DNA of 64,000 nucleotides from Sporosarcina sp. FSL W8-0480 (GCF_037963765.1 NZ_CP150166.1:2921501-2985500); one strand, 5' to 3'. Positions 42,641-52,507 are shown, counted from the first letter of the stretch. Numbers and translations are program-made. Notes: generated by a model not told the origin, from the letters alone.

Positions 42641-43637
42641 AGACAATCACCTCCGATTCGCCTTCCCATTTTTCACTATATATCCAGCAACGCACGTCAT
42701 TTCCTTCACTATCCTTCATTAATTCCGGCATTTCCTGTCTACAAAGATCCGTTGCTGCCGGGCATCTTGGTGCAAACCGGCATCCAGTCGGCATTTCCTT
42801 CGGATTCGGTACATTGCCTTGTATCGACTCCAACTTTTCAACTTCAACATCATGTCTCGGCAATGAATTCATCAATCCGATCGTATATGGATGTTTCGGT
42901 TTTTGGAACAGCGTCACGACATCCGAATACTCGACAACTTGCCCTGCATACATGACCGCCACATAATCGCATGTTTCCGCAACGACACCAAGATCATGTG
43001 TAATCATGATCACCGACATCCCAAGCCGTGTCTGCAAATCACGGATCAGCCTAAGAATCTGCGCTTGAATCGTCACATCGAGAGCTGTCGTCGGTTCGTC
43101 CGCAATCAGGATTTCCGGATTGCATGCCAACGCCATCGCAATCATGACCCGCTGGCGCATTCCACCGGATAATTCATACGGATATTGCTTGACCCGCTTA
43201 TCAGGGGACGGGATTCCTACAAGCTTCAGCAATTCGACAGATTTGACTAAAGCTACTTTTTTCGACAAGTTCTGATGCTTCATGATCGATTCGCTAATTT
43301 GCTGGCCAACCGTAAAAACTGGGTTCAAAGACGTCATCGGTTCCTGAAAGATCATTGAAATGGCATTTCCACGGATATCACGCATCTGTTTATCAGAATA
43401 GGTGAGGAGATCCTTCCCTTTGTAATGGATTTCTCCGCCCACAATCTTTCCATTATCAGCTATGAGTTTTAATATCGATAGCGCCGTTATGCTTTTACCT
43501 GAGCCGGATTCACCTACAATCCCAAGGGTCTTCCCTTTCGGCAGAACGAAGCTGACGCCATCAACCGCTTTCAATTCCCCGTCATCTGTAAAAAAGGATG
43601 TACGAAGATCTTGTACTTCCAATAAATTCGTTTCCAT
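42585..43637 (-). CDS. Oligo/dipeptide ABC transporter ATPase (OppD/DppD type)
   Basis: 350 residues from the ATG at 43637 preceded by AGAGAGGTG. Walker [16 protein letters not shown], signature [15 protein letters not shown], Walker [19 protein letters not shown], and the C-terminal cysteine segment [15 protein letters not shown]. The gene's 3-prime end overlaps the OppF-type gene by about 56 bases. Confidence 0.92.
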   Translation of the reverse strand: METNLLEVQDLRTSFFTDDGELKAVDGVSFVLPKGKTLGIVGESGSGKSITALSILKLIADNGKIVGGEIHYKGKDLLTYSDKQMRDIRGNAISMIFQEPMTSLNPVFTVGQQISESIMKHQNLSKKVALVKSVELLKLVGIPSPDKRVKQYPYELSGGMRQRVMIAMALACNPEILIADEPTTALDVTIQAQILRLIRDLQTRLGMSVIMITHDLGVVAETCDYVAVMYAGQVVEYSDVVTLFQKPKHPYTIGLMNSLPRHDVEVEKLESIQGNVPNPKEMPTGCRFAPRCPAATDLCRQEMPELMKDSEGNDVRCWIYSEKWEGESEVIVYGEKRIAEGRGTETILSD

Positions 43638-43664
43638 TCCGGACACCTCTCTTTCAACCATGGG

Positions 43665-44606
43665 TCAATTCAAGTCAATTCGCTTATTCAGGAAGCGGTA
43701 GGATATATCGACAAGCAAGTTTACTAAGACGAACAGGAATGAAATGATCAATACCGTTCCTTGTACAATCGGAAAATCCCGTGTCCGGATGGCGTCAATC
43801 GTAAGTCGTCCCATTCCGTTGATCGCAAATATCGTTTCAGTCAATACGGCTCCGCCAAGGAACCCCCCGAACTCAAGTCCAACAACCGTAATGACAGGAA
43901 TCAATGCATTCTTCAGAGCATGTCGATAGACGACAACCCGCTCGCCCATCCCTTTTGCCCGAGCCGTACGAATATAATCTTGTCCGATAACTTCAAGCAT
44001 CGATGCCCGGGTCATGCGCGCAATAATTGCGGCGCCACCCGTTCCAAGTGTGATGACAGGCAATAAAAGCTGTCTCCAACTATCACCCCATCCAGATGCC
44101 CTCATTTTCAAGAAATCAGGCAACCAATCGGGACCGATTGCAAACCATTGGATCAGCATAAGCCCAAGCCAGAAGTTCGGCATCGACAAACCGAAAAGCG
44201 CAACGATCATAATTGAAACGTCCGACCATGTATAATGCCGCACCGCCGATATTATTCCGGCTATTAAACCAAGGAACACAGCAAGAATGGTCGCATAAAA
44301 GGACAGCTCCACCGTCGTCCAGAATCGTGCCTTTATTTCATCCATGACTGGTCTGTTGCTACGGATCGAGTTTCCAAGATCGCCTTGGACGACATTCTTC
44401 ATATACTTGAGGTATTGCACGGGTGCAGGTTCATTCAACCCTAATTTCTCGCGGATTTGTTCCACCGTTTGTGGAGAGGCACCTTCACCCGCAATGATCT
44501 GTGCCGGATCCCCAGGAATTAAATACATCAATGAGAATACAAGTACCGAAACGCCAATTAAGACTGGAATCGTCTGGAGTAGGCGCCTTATCACAAATTT
44601 TGTCAT
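43665..44606 (-). CDS. Peptide ABC transporter permease (DppB type)
   Basis: 313 residues, six membrane helices. Typical N-terminus KFVIRRLLQTIPVLIGVSVLVFSLMYLIPGDPA, and ATPase-contact loop IRTARAKGMGERVVVYRHALKNALIPVIT. GGAGGAGG precedes the ATG. The DppB/AppB/GsiC group includes dipeptide, oligopeptide and glutathione permeases; the substrate is not decided by sequence. Confidence 0.92.
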   Translation of the reverse strand: MTKFVIRRLLQTIPVLIGVSVLVFSLMYLIPGDPAQIIAGEGASPQTVEQIREKLGLNEPAPVQYLKYMKNVVQGDLGNSIRSNRPVMDEIKARFWTTVELSFYATILAVFLGLIAGIISAVRHYTWSDVSIMIVALFGLSMPNFWLGLMLIQWFAIGPDWLPDFLKMRASGWGDSWRQLLLPVITLGTGGAAIIARMTRASMLEVIGQDYIRTARAKGMGERVVVYRHALKNALIPVITVVGLEFGGFLGGAVLTETIFAINGMGRLTIDAIRTRDFPIVQGTVLIISFLFVLVNLLVDISYRFLNKRIDLN

Positions 44607-44622
44607 CTGTTTGCCTCCTCCA

Positions 44623-45516
44623 TCATTTTTTCATCTTCGGATCGAGTGCATCGCGCAAACCATCCCCAAAGATATTGAAAGCCAATACGACGATCACGAT
44701 AGCTACTCCTGGGAATAAAACAAGATGAGGTGCTTGTTGCATATATGCACGCCCTTCACTTAGCATGACACCCCATTCAGGAGTCGGTGGTTTCGCACCT
44801 AAGCCTAAGAAAGCAAGACCACTTGCAGTCAAAACTGCCGTTGCTATCCGCAATGTCAATTGAACAATGATCGGCGACATGACGTTCGGTAAAATATGCT
44901 TAAATATAATCCGCGCATCACTTGCCCCAAGCGCTTTTACCGCATCAATATATTCCAGTTTTCGTACCGATAAAGTTGATCCACGTACAATCCTTGCAAA
45001 TGCAGGAACGGAGAACACCCCAACCGCAATGATCATGTTCTGCACGCTTCCACCTAAAACGGAAACAATCGCAAGGGCAAGTAGGATTCCCGGGAATGCA
45101 AGGAGAACATCCATTAGTCTCATAATGACCGTGTCAAGTTTCCCGCCATAATAACCCGAGATGATACCAAGAAGGACACCGATGACACCTCCAAGGGTAA
45201 CGGAAAAAAATCCGACTTTCATCGTAATGGCCATTCCGTAGATAATACGGGTAAAGATGTCCCTTCCATAGTTATCCGTACCAAACCAATGTTCCGCGGA
45301 AGGTGGCTTCAGTTTATTCGAAATTTGAGTCTCGTATGGATCAAGAGTTGTAAAAAGTGGTCCGAAAAAGCTTGTTAAAATAAAAAATAGGATTAAAACT
45401 CCTCCCACAACTGCTGCCTTGTTTTTACCAAGCCTACGCCAAAAGGCTTTGTAGGCTTCGACTCTTGGGTTAGTTCGTTTCTGCCTGATTTCCGCAACAG
45501 GAGTATGTTGAACCAT
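44623..45516 (-). CDS. Peptide ABC transporter permease (DppC type)
   Basis: 297 residues from the ATG at 45516 with AAGGTG 8 bases upstream; 34 further in-frame codons upstream lack a site and overlap a CodY-like box. N-terminal cytosolic stretch, then helix AAVVGGVLILFFILTSFF, the HWFGTDNYGRDIFTRIIYG motif and contact loop YIDAVKALGASDARIIFKHILPN. First gene of a four-gene operon (C, B, D, F order). Confidence 0.92.
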   Translation of the reverse strand: MVQHTPVAEIRQKRTNPRVEAYKAFWRRLGKNKAAVVGGVLILFFILTSFFGPLFTTLDPYETQISNKLKPPSAEHWFGTDNYGRDIFTRIIYGMAITMKVGFFSVTLGGVIGVLLGIISGYYGGKLDTVIMRLMDVLLAFPGILLALAIVSVLGGSVQNMIIAVGVFSVPAFARIVRGSTLSVRKLEYIDAVKALGASDARIIFKHILPNVMSPIIVQLTLRIATAVLTASGLAFLGLGAKPPTPEWGVMLSEGRAYMQQAPHLVLFPGVAIVIVVLAFNIFGDGLRDALDPKMKK

Positions 45517-45538
45517 GTTTTGAACACCTTCCCCTATT

Positions 45539-45553
45539 AATTTATTGAAAATT
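45539..45553. promoter_or_regulatory. CodY-like box before the peptide permease operon
   Basis: Complement reads AATTTTCAATAAATT, 13 of 15 matches to the CodY consensus AATTTTCWGAAAATT. It lies about 23 bases before the DppC-type start. Confidence 0.6.
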
Positions 45554-45745
45554 GGTATATTGACAGTAGCATAACATGAATACGGCATTTGCGGAATGCT
45601 TTTTATCATTGTTTTCATTTAATTTAAAATAATATAATTTAAAAATCAATTTACTATATAAAGCATAGCAATGAAGGCGAATTTCATCTCACAATTATTT
45701 TATTGGTTCGAACTTAATATTTAATTTTAATATTAGACAATGCAA

Positions 45746-45760
45746 ATTATTCTGAAATTG
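45746..45760. promoter_or_regulatory. Second CodY-like box, before the binding-protein gene
   Basis: ATTATTCTGAAATTG, 11 of 15 matches to AATTTTCWGAAAATT, about 100 bases before the binding-protein ATG. The rest of the 345 base divergent region is AT-rich with no gene. Confidence 0.4.
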
Positions 45761-45861
45761 ATTGTTTGTTTTTAGGTTATATGCTATATTGCAACTAACT
45801 ATTGCATTTTCTATTACTCTAATAGAGATGCAGTAGGGAATAACATACGGGGGGAACAAAT

Positions 45862-47481
45862 ATGAAGAAAAATGGCAAAGTGAAGTGGCTGTTTGTACTT
45901 GCTCTGGCCTTGTCAATGATTCTTGCTGCATGTTCTGGGGGTGGCGGTTCATCTTCGGATAAGGGATCGGGGAATGACATTGATGAAGGAAAAGGGAAAG
46001 GGATCGAAGGCGGGGACCTGGTCCTTGCAGTTCTATCGGATGCATCTTCTTTGGATCCAGCTGGCTCCAACGACGTGCCATCTTCAGTAGTTCAAGCAAA
46101 TATTTACGAAACACTTGTTAACCGCGATGATGACAATAGTATTATCCCTGGCCTTGCAGAAGACTGGGAAGCAATCGATGATACAACTTATGAATTCAAA
46201 CTACGAAAAGGCGTCAAGTTCCATGATGGCGAGCCTTTCAATGCGGAAGCAGTTAAAGCGAACCTTGACCGTATCCGCGATAAGGATGTTGCGTCACCAC
46301 GTTACTTCCTATTTGAAATGATTACAGATGTTATCGTAAAAGATGAACATACTGTACAGATTAAAACTGAATATCCATTCGCGCCTTTGTTAGCTCACCT
46401 TTCACATAACGGTGGCGGCATGGTGAGCCCGAAGTCCATTGAGGCTGATTATGCGGCAATGACTGGCGACGTGAAAGCCGGATCTGTCATTTCTATCAAT
46501 CCGGTCGGAACAGGATACTTCAAATTTGAAAGCTGGACTCCAGGCGATCAAATCAAACTTGTCCGCAATGATGACTATTGGGGCGACAAAGCGCATGTAG
46601 ACACAGTTACATTCAAGGTTATCCCTGAAAGTGCTGTACGGAATGCTGATCTTCAAACAGGTCACGTTCACATCGCTGATCCAATCCAGCCGAACGAAGT
46701 TGCTGGCATCAACTCTGACAGCTATGCAAAAGTAAATCAAAAGGCTTCATCCAGCCTTGCATACCTTGGCTTTAACACGGAAAAAGAACCATTCAACGAT
46801 CCAAAAGTTCGTAGAGCAATTTCCATGTTGATCAATAAAGAAGATATCAGTGAAGGGGTATACGACGGATTCGGCGTACTTGCAAAAGGCCCTCTTGCAC
46901 CTGGAATCTTCGGTTTCAATGACGATGCGAAACCAATTGAGTACAATGTCGAAGAAGCGAAAAAGCTGTTGAAAGAGGCAGGCTATGAAAATGGCTTCAA
47001 ATCTTCAATCTGGACAAATGACAATCCGCAGCGTCAACAAATCGCAGTTCTTGTTCAAAACGAGCTAAAAAAAGTAAATGTCGAAGTGGACATCGAAGTA
47101 ATGGAATTCGGTGCTTACCTCGAAAAGACTGCAAATGGAGAGCATGACATGTTCATCCTTGGCTGGTCCAACCCGACTGGCGACGCGGACTACGGAATGT
47201 ACGCATTATTCCACTCCTCACAAAAGGGGAACCCAGGAAACCGTTCATTCTATGAGAACTCAGAAGTCGACAAACTTCTTGAGCAAGGCCGCCGCGAATC
47301 CGATCCGGATGAGCGTATCAAGATTTACAATAAAATTCAGGAACACCTAATCGAAGACGCCCCAATGGCATACTTAATCCACACTGAGTATCTAACAGGC
47401 GTCAGCAACAAAATCCGTGGCTTCTCCATCGGTACAGATGGTATTTATAAGTTGAAAAATGTACAGTTTGTAGAGGAGTAA
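45862..47481 (+). CDS. Peptide-binding lipoprotein (family 5 solute-binding protein)
   Basis: 539 residues. Lipoprotein signal LALSMILAAC with Cys near 24 and a Gly/Ser spacer. SBP family 5 signature: IIPGLAEDWEAIDDTTYEFKLRKGVKFHDGEPFNAEAVKANLDRI, then PVGTGYFKFESW and DPKVRRAISMLINKEDI. Divergent from the permease/ATPase operon, so this system is split into two transcripts reading away from a shared control region. GGGGGGAA precedes the ATG. It could also serve re-import of signalling peptides (inference). Confidence 0.92.
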   Translation: MKKNGKVKWLFVLALALSMILAACSGGGGSSSDKGSGNDIDEGKGKGIEGGDLVLAVLSDASSLDPAGSNDVPSSVVQANIYETLVNRDDDNSIIPGLAEDWEAIDDTTYEFKLRKGVKFHDGEPFNAEAVKANLDRIRDKDVASPRYFLFEMITDVIVKDEHTVQIKTEYPFAPLLAHLSHNGGGMVSPKSIEADYAAMTGDVKAGSVISINPVGTGYFKFESWTPGDQIKLVRNDDYWGDKAHVDTVTFKVIPESAVRNADLQTGHVHIADPIQPNEVAGINSDSYAKVNQKASSSLAYLGFNTEKEPFNDPKVRRAISMLINKEDISEGVYDGFGVLAKGPLAPGIFGFNDDAKPIEYNVEEAKKLLKEAGYENGFKSSIWTNDNPQRQQIAVLVQNELKKVNVEVDIEVMEFGAYLEKTANGEHDMFILGWSNPTGDADYGMYALFHSSQKGNPGNRSFYENSEVDKLLEQGRRESDPDERIKIYNKIQEHLIEDAPMAYLIHTEYLTGVSNKIRGFSIGTDGIYKLKNVQFVEE

Positions 47482-47490
47482 GATGGATCG

Positions 47491-47524
47491 AAAGAATGCC
47501 GCCCGCGGGCGGCATTCTTTTTTT
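47491..47524 (+). terminator. Terminator of the binding-protein gene
   Basis: AAAGAATGCCGCCC pairs with GGGCGGCATTCTTT, followed by TTTTT. Confidence 0.9.
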
Positions 47525-47537
47525 GTTGTTGGCGATG

Positions 47538-47921
47538 TATCGCAATGTAATTCGCTCGCATCACAACGTAAACACGGCGTATCGCAACGTAACTCGATCG
47601 TATCGCAACGTAAACGGCGTATCACAATGTAACTCGCTCGTATCGCAACGTAAACGGCGTATCACAACGTAAAACGATCGCATCACAACGTAACTCGCTC
47701 GTATCACAACGTAAACGGCGTATCACAACGTAAAACGAACGTATCGCAACGTAACTCGCTCGTATCACAACGTAAACGGCGTATCACAACGTAAACCATC
47801 GTATCACAACGTAAAACGCCCGCATCACAACGTAACTCGCTCGTATCACAACGTAAAACGCCCGCATCACAACGTAACTCGCTCGTATCGCAACGTAAAA
47901 CGCCCGCATCACAACGTAAAC
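47538..47921 (+). repeat. Tandem array E: YATCRCAACGTAA, 19 units
   Basis: Nineteen copies of (T/C)ATC(A/G)CAACGTAA with tails such as ACGGCG, CTCGCTCG and AACGCCCG, giving mostly 19 or 21 bp periods. It follows the terminator of the binding-protein gene. About a third of units carry TATCGC instead of TATCAC, a variant nearly absent from arrays D and F. Confidence 0.9.
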
Positions 47922-48027
47922 CTCTCTCCCAACAAATTTTAATTCACCCTACGCCGTCCAAATCGCATAATTCTCAATTCGTTGTATATAAATTAACTAA
48001 CACCAAAATCCAGGGAGTGAGGATAAA

Positions 48028-48195
48028 TTGAACTTTGAAAATTTACTCGATAAACTTTTAGGACAACGTGAGCTCATTCATGAAGTAGAATGTGCAGTAT
48101 GCGGCGGGTTTGAAGCTTATTACCGCGATCCGTTCACAAAGGAGAACTTGGGGCGGGCTTGTGAATTTTGCTGGGAAATTCAAACGTTTTATTAA
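48028..48195 (+). CDS. Small zinc-ribbon-like protein, 55 residues
   Basis: TTG start at 48028 with AGTGAGG upstream, stop at 48193-48195. Two CxxC pairs (CAVC at about 22-25 and CEFC at about 45-48) separated by 19 residues form a probable zinc ribbon. No family recognised; DNA, RNA or protein binding are all possible. It lies alone between repeat array E and the terminator of the protease gene. Confidence 0.6.
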   Translation: MNFENLLDKLLGQRELIHEVECAVCGGFEAYYRDPFTKENLGRACEFCWEIQTFY

Positions 48196-48223
48196 ACCAA
48201 AAACGCAATCCCGATAGGGGAAT

Positions 48224-48264
48224 AAAAAAGGGAGGTCATCCAAGTCGCGCCTGATTGACTTCCC
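48224..48264 (-). terminator. Terminator of the C-terminal processing protease gene
   Basis: Minus strand GGGAAGTCA pairs with TGACCTCCC (one mismatch), followed by TTTTTT. Confidence 0.7.
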
Positions 48265-48275
48265 ACTTTGAAACA

Positions 48276-49658
48276 CTATTCAACTGTGAATTTCAAATAG
48301 ATTCCTTTTCTCATCATAACCCCGGACTTATCCTTCCAAAGTGGATGTACGACGAACAGATACTCTTTACCCGAAATCAGCGGTGAAACGGGGGTCACCT
48401 CCAAAGTTCTATCATCCTTCACAGAGATGCGAACTCCAACCTCTTTTCCACCAAGCTCAACTAATTGAATTCCAGACTTGTCCATCCGGCTCCAATCCAT
48501 TTCCTTACTCATGCGGACTGTGAATGTCTTAGTCGTTTTCACATTTCCCATCTCTGGAAATGGTGTATACCCTGCAAATTTCGACAGAAGATGGTCATAA
48601 TGTGCAGCTTTCACTTCTTCATTTGGAGCTGTTACCACATCCGGCGTTACACCGACTTTATCAACCTCAATCCCCTTTGGTGAATAAAATCGCGCAGTAG
48701 TCAATTTCAAAACGCTTCCATCCTCGAAAGAGAACATTGATTGAGCCGTGCCTTTTCCATAAGAAGTATTCCCGTAAATCTTCGCAGCATTTTGTTCTTT
48801 CAAATTGACGGCAAGCATTTCCGACGCACTTGCACTGTATTCATTGATCAGCAATGAAACGGGGCTCTCAATCTTCGTTTCCTGATTCACAGAAGGGTAG
48901 ATTTTTGGTGTTTTATTTTTCTCACGAATTTGGAATGCCTGCTTTACACCTGGGAAAAACCCGGCAATTTCCTGTGCAGCTGTAATATAGCCTCCACCAT
49001 TATTCCGAATATCTAAAATTAATCCTTCGGCATCGCCAAAAGATCGAACCGCCTCTGCCATCTCCTTCGCGGAATTAGTCGCGAAGCTATTCAACCGGAT
49101 ATACCCAATATTTCCTCCAAGCATCTCCGACTCAACCGACGGCAAATGGATTTCCGCACGTTGAATCGTCTTAGTAAACAGATTATTATCGCGTTCAATC
49201 GTCAAAGTTACTGTCGTGTTTTCCTCCCCGCCAATCAACGGAATTGCAGCTTGGACAGATTTCCCTGACAATGATATGCCATCCACCTTTGTGATAATAT
49301 CACCCGGAAGCAGACCTGATTGGAAAGCGGGGCCATTCTTTATTACCGAAATCACCTTCACGCCCTTATCACTTTCCTCCAAAACAACACCAATCCCAAC
49401 GATACGCTGCTCGATTCCATTTATAAAAGCCTCATATTCCTGTTTCGTCATATAAACCGTATACGGATCCAATCCATCAACAATCTGTTTTGCTGAATTT
49501 TTCAAGAGTACTTCATCTGGGACCTCATCAACATAATATTCTTGTATCAACTGTCGAATCGCATCCAACGGCTCCGCCGCGGTTGCCGTAGTGAACGGCA
49601 TCATGACAAATAGAAGAGCGATTAATGCTATGAAAGGCTGCATATATCTTTTATTCAA
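48276..49658 (-). CDS. S41 C-terminal processing peptidase with PDZ and C-terminal Ig-like domain
   Basis: 460 residues from the TTG at 49658, which follows GAGG by 8 bases and gives a clean signal peptide (NKR, hydrophobic core, ATA-AEP). N-terminal helical region, PDZ domain (about 85-165: GIGVVLEESDKGVKVISV, GLLPGDIITKVDG) and S41 protease core with catalytic Ser in NEYSASASEM and Lys in SYGKGTAQSM (about 25 residues later). The last about 90 residues look like an SbsA-type Ig domain (FTVRMSKEMDWSRMDKSGIQLV…LEVTPVSPL), an unusual tail for a CtpA-type protease. Secreted or surface acting. Target unknown. Confidence 0.88.
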   Translation of the reverse strand: MNKRYMQPFIALIALLFVMMPFTTATAAEPLDAIRQLIQEYYVDEVPDEVLLKNSAKQIVDGLDPYTVYMTKQEYEAFINGIEQRIVGIGVVLEESDKGVKVISVIKNGPAFQSGLLPGDIITKVDGISLSGKSVQAAIPLIGGEENTTVTLTIERDNNLFTKTIQRAEIHLPSVESEMLGGNIGYIRLNSFATNSAKEMAEAVRSFGDAEGLILDIRNNGGGYITAAQEIAGFFPGVKQAFQIREKNKTPKIYPSVNQETKIESPVSLLINEYSASASEMLAVNLKEQNAAKIYGNTSYGKGTAQSMFSFEDGSVLKLTTARFYSPKGIEVDKVGVTPDVVTAPNEEVKAAHYDHLLSKFAGYTPFPEMGNVKTTKTFTVRMSKEMDWSRMDKSGIQLVELGGKEVGVRISVKDDRTLEVTPVSPLISGKEYLFVVHPLWKDKSGVMMRKGIYLKFTVE

Positions 49659-49728
49659 GTCAAAATCCTCATTTCCTGGTGATGTTCCTTTCATTATATC
49701 TTCTCTTACTAAAATTGGTAGACCGGTA

Positions 49729-49757
49729 GAAAAAAAGCCAACCAGAATAGGTCAGCT
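49729..49757 (-). terminator. Terminator of the S9 peptidase gene
   Basis: Minus strand AGCTGACC pairs with GGTTGGCT (two G-U pairs), followed by a T run. Confidence 0.65.
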
Positions 49758-49769
49758 CATCCAAATATG

Positions 49770-51569
49770 TTAATTAACTTTCAATCTTGCATTCAGATAT
49801 CGTTCAAAAAACTCAACCGTTTTCGTGTGCATCGTAATATGATTTTCAATCTTTTCCGTCTGATGGCCTTCATCTTCGAAAATGACCATTTCGACTTCCC
49901 GATTCATTTTCTTCAAATCCGCTACAATCTGCTCCGCTTCACTGACCGGAACACGTGAATCATTCCTTCCATGGAACACTAATAACGGCGCGGTGATTTT
50001 ATGCATTAGATTCATCGGTGCAGTTTCTTCAAAGAAATCGCGATGTTCTTTGAGTGATCCATACTCATACTCACGCAAATACCTTCTCCACTCCCCTGTG
50101 TTCTCAAGGAAAGTCCTCAAATTGGACATGCCGACGATATCGACACCCGCTGCCCATAGATCCGGATACTGAGTCAACGCAGACAACACCATGAACCCGC
50201 CGTAACTCCTACCCATGATGCCAATTTTATCTGGCAGTACTTGATGGGAATCGACTAATGCCCCCGCCAAACTCGCCAAATCCGCCACCGCATCAAGACG
50301 CTTGTCCGCATCATCCAATTTCAAATATGCCCTGCCATATCCATTGCTTCCCCGAATATTCGGAACAGCAACCGCAAATCCTTTATAGACAAGATATTGT
50401 AAAACTGGATTATACTCGGCTCTCGACTGCGCTTCAGGACCGCCATGCACGTAAATGACTGCCGGCTTCGACTGATCACAATCCTGGTTATAGAAGAAAT
50501 ATGGAACCTCCAAACCATCGAAAGATTTAAAGGTATGCAGTTCTGGCTCCCTCCAATAATTGCCGACAGTTTCCGATTGCCCGATGAACGTCTGGCGCTC
50601 CGCCTCTTTCGTCGTCAATGTATATTTCCAAATATCCCCCGGGTTCGTCGGAGTCTTCATTGTGAATAAAAACGAGTCATTCGACAGCCATGACATTGAA
50701 CCAATAACACCGTCAGGAAGTGTATCAATCAGTTCATAAGTATTCGTTTTTGGGTAATAAATCCCAAGTCTCGTGATGCCGCCTTCATTAAGAGTGAAGG
50801 ATAGCAAGTCACCATCCGGAGAAAGCGCAATTTCCTCCATGTCCCATTTTTCCCAATGGAGCAGTTTTTCAAGATGTCCGGGGTTGCCCAACGTGAAACT
50901 ACATAAGTGAACTGTATCTTCGTTCGTATCCGTAAGGACATAACCCTCGCCATTCCCCACCCTTGGCGAGTTCATTCGAGCAAGCACATTTTCATTCCCA
51001 AGGCGCACTTTTTCCTTTGTCCGGGTATTTACAAGATAAATGATTCGATCAATATTTGTCTCCATCATGCTGACAAAAAGGGATTCATTTTCAAACCATC
51101 CAAGCGGGGTGCAGTTCGCATCATGCGTAAATACTTGTTCCACTTCCCGGGTTTCTACATCGATGATAAACACATCGAACTGACCAGGATGACGACGGTT
51201 GCTGGAATAAGAAAGATAACGACCATCCTTTGACCAACCCCCGACGTAATGGAAATGGTCCTTTGATTCCACAAGCACCTCAAGATCCTTCCCGTTTGGC
51301 CCAACAATATAAAGTTGCTGCTTTTCATTCCCCTTACTGTCAATACCCACTACCGTCCGATCACCGGTTGGCGAATGATACACACTCAAAACACGGTCAT
51401 GTGTTTCGATAAATTGTATCGGTTCCCCACTTGGGTCCAACGTCCAAACTTGCGGAATTCCAGTAAGTTTCGATAAAAATGTAAACGTCCCCGTTCCCGG
51501 AATAACCTTCGCTTCATACGCAGAATTAACTTTCAGAAAATCCAACAATACCTTTTCTTCATCTGACAT
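49770..51569 (-). CDS. S9 family prolyl oligopeptidase-like peptidase
   Basis: 599 residues from the ATG at 51569 with GGGGGAG upstream. An N-terminal seven-bladed propeller with TolB-like blades (DRTVVGIDSKGNEKQQLY, GGWSKDGRYLSYSSNRR, LSPDGDLLSFTLNEGG) leads to an alpha/beta-hydrolase domain (about 350-599). Catalytic Ser in GRSYGGFMV, Asp in FHGRNDSRVPVSEAE and His in DEGHQ. No signal peptide, so a cytoplasmic peptidase acting on short peptides, perhaps those imported by the nearby transporter (inference). Confidence 0.9.
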   Translation of the reverse strand: MSDEEKVLLDFLKVNSAYEAKVIPGTGTFTFLSKLTGIPQVWTLDPSGEPIQFIETHDRVLSVYHSPTGDRTVVGIDSKGNEKQQLYIVGPNGKDLEVLVESKDHFHYVGGWSKDGRYLSYSSNRRHPGQFDVFIIDVETREVEQVFTHDANCTPLGWFENESLFVSMMETNIDRIIYLVNTRTKEKVRLGNENVLARMNSPRVGNGEGYVLTDTNEDTVHLCSFTLGNPGHLEKLLHWEKWDMEEIALSPDGDLLSFTLNEGGITRLGIYYPKTNTYELIDTLPDGVIGSMSWLSNDSFLFTMKTPTNPGDIWKYTLTTKEAERQTFIGQSETVGNYWREPELHTFKSFDGLEVPYFFYNQDCDQSKPAVIYVHGGPEAQSRAEYNPVLQYLVYKGFAVAVPNIRGSNGYGRAYLKLDDADKRLDAVADLASLAGALVDSHQVLPDKIGIMGRSYGGFMVLSALTQYPDLWAAGVDIVGMSNLRTFLENTGEWRRYLREYEYGSLKEHRDFFEETAPMNLMHKITAPLLVFHGRNDSRVPVSEAEQIVADLKKMNREVEMVIFEDEGHQTEKIENHITMHTKTVEFFERYLNARLKVN

Positions 51570-51728
51570 GAATACTCCCCCAATTTGATTTCTCAATAAT
51601 TTTAAGACTCTATCAATTCTATAATAGTTTACCATTCCCGAAGTTCCCTATCAAAAAAAGAGTTCCTATAGATATCACTAAAAATAAATCAATCCATGTT
51701 AGACTTACAATAAAAAGGAGGTTTTTAT

Positions 51729-52499
51729 ATGATCAATGAATTAATTCGAGCCATGTTGTTGACCATACGGAATTCGGATGAATATGACTTATTCCCCATT
51801 AAAGATAAGAAGAGACTTGAAGAAATTATGGCTTTCGTTGGTGGAGAAGAAGTGGACTTACTTATGAGCGGAATTATGGATATGGATGCACCTCATCAGC
51901 ATTATCAATTGAAAGTGACGTTAAAAGGATCGAAGCCCCCGATTTGGAGACGAATTGTCATCCCTGGATATTACACGTTCGAGGAGCTGCATCTTGTCAT
52001 ACAAGAAGCCATGGGGTGGGACAACTACCATTTATATCTATTCGAATACGGTGATTTTATTATCGATCCCGAAGCGGAAGATGACGACTCCTTTAACAGT
52101 TTCTTCGCACCTGCGCGTCCCAAATTGGATGCCACCGATACAATGATTGCTGAGCTCATGGTAAAGGAAGGCGATAAGTGCCAATATACGTACGATTTCG
52201 GGGATGATTGGCAACATACTATTGTACTTGAAAAGATCCTTCCGGCTGATGAAGAACGTCAGGTACCCGTCTGTTTGAAAGGAAAGCGTGCTTGTCCACC
52301 TGAAGATTGTGGCGGCATTTTAGGGTTCGAATCAATGTTGGCGACATTGGAAGGACCCGATACGGATGAAAAAACACATCTTTTGGATTGGCTTGGCGGA
52401 GAATTTGATAAAGAAGCATTCAATATCGATTATGTGAACGCTAACTTAAAAGAGCTTGGAAATGAAATTGAAGAAGAATTGGAAGACTATATGCTTTGA
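51729..52499 (+). CDS. Plasmid pRiA4b ORF-3-like family protein
   Basis: 256 residues. AAAAAGGAGG precedes the ATG. After about 55 residues the family domain begins: YQLKVTLKGSKPPIWRRIVIPGYYTFEELHLVIQEAMGWDNYHLYLFE, then KCQYTYDFGDDWQHTIVLE and CLKGKRACPPEDCGG. This is the diagnostic pattern of the PRiA4_ORF3 (TnpR-like, IS1096 passenger) family. The molecular function is unknown. The acidic C-terminus (EIEEELEDYML) is typical of the chromosomal forms. Confidence 0.9.
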   Translation: MINELIRAMLLTIRNSDEYDLFPIKDKKRLEEIMAFVGGEEVDLLMSGIMDMDAPHQHYQLKVTLKGSKPPIWRRIVIPGYYTFEELHLVIQEAMGWDNYHLYLFEYGDFIIDPEAEDDDSFNSFFAPARPKLDATDTMIAELMVKEGDKCQYTYDFGDDWQHTIVLEKILPADEERQVPVCLKGKRACPPEDCGGILGFESMLATLEGPDTDEKTHLLDWLGGEFDKEAFNIDYVNANLKELGNEIEEELEDYML

Positions 52500-52507
52500 A
52501 TTATCGC

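Noticed and set aside
51729-52499. Transposon or prophage passenger
   Set aside because: The pRiA4b ORF-3-like family is historically tied to IS1096-type elements, but no transposase, inverted repeat or integrase is near; treated as an ordinary chromosomal gene.
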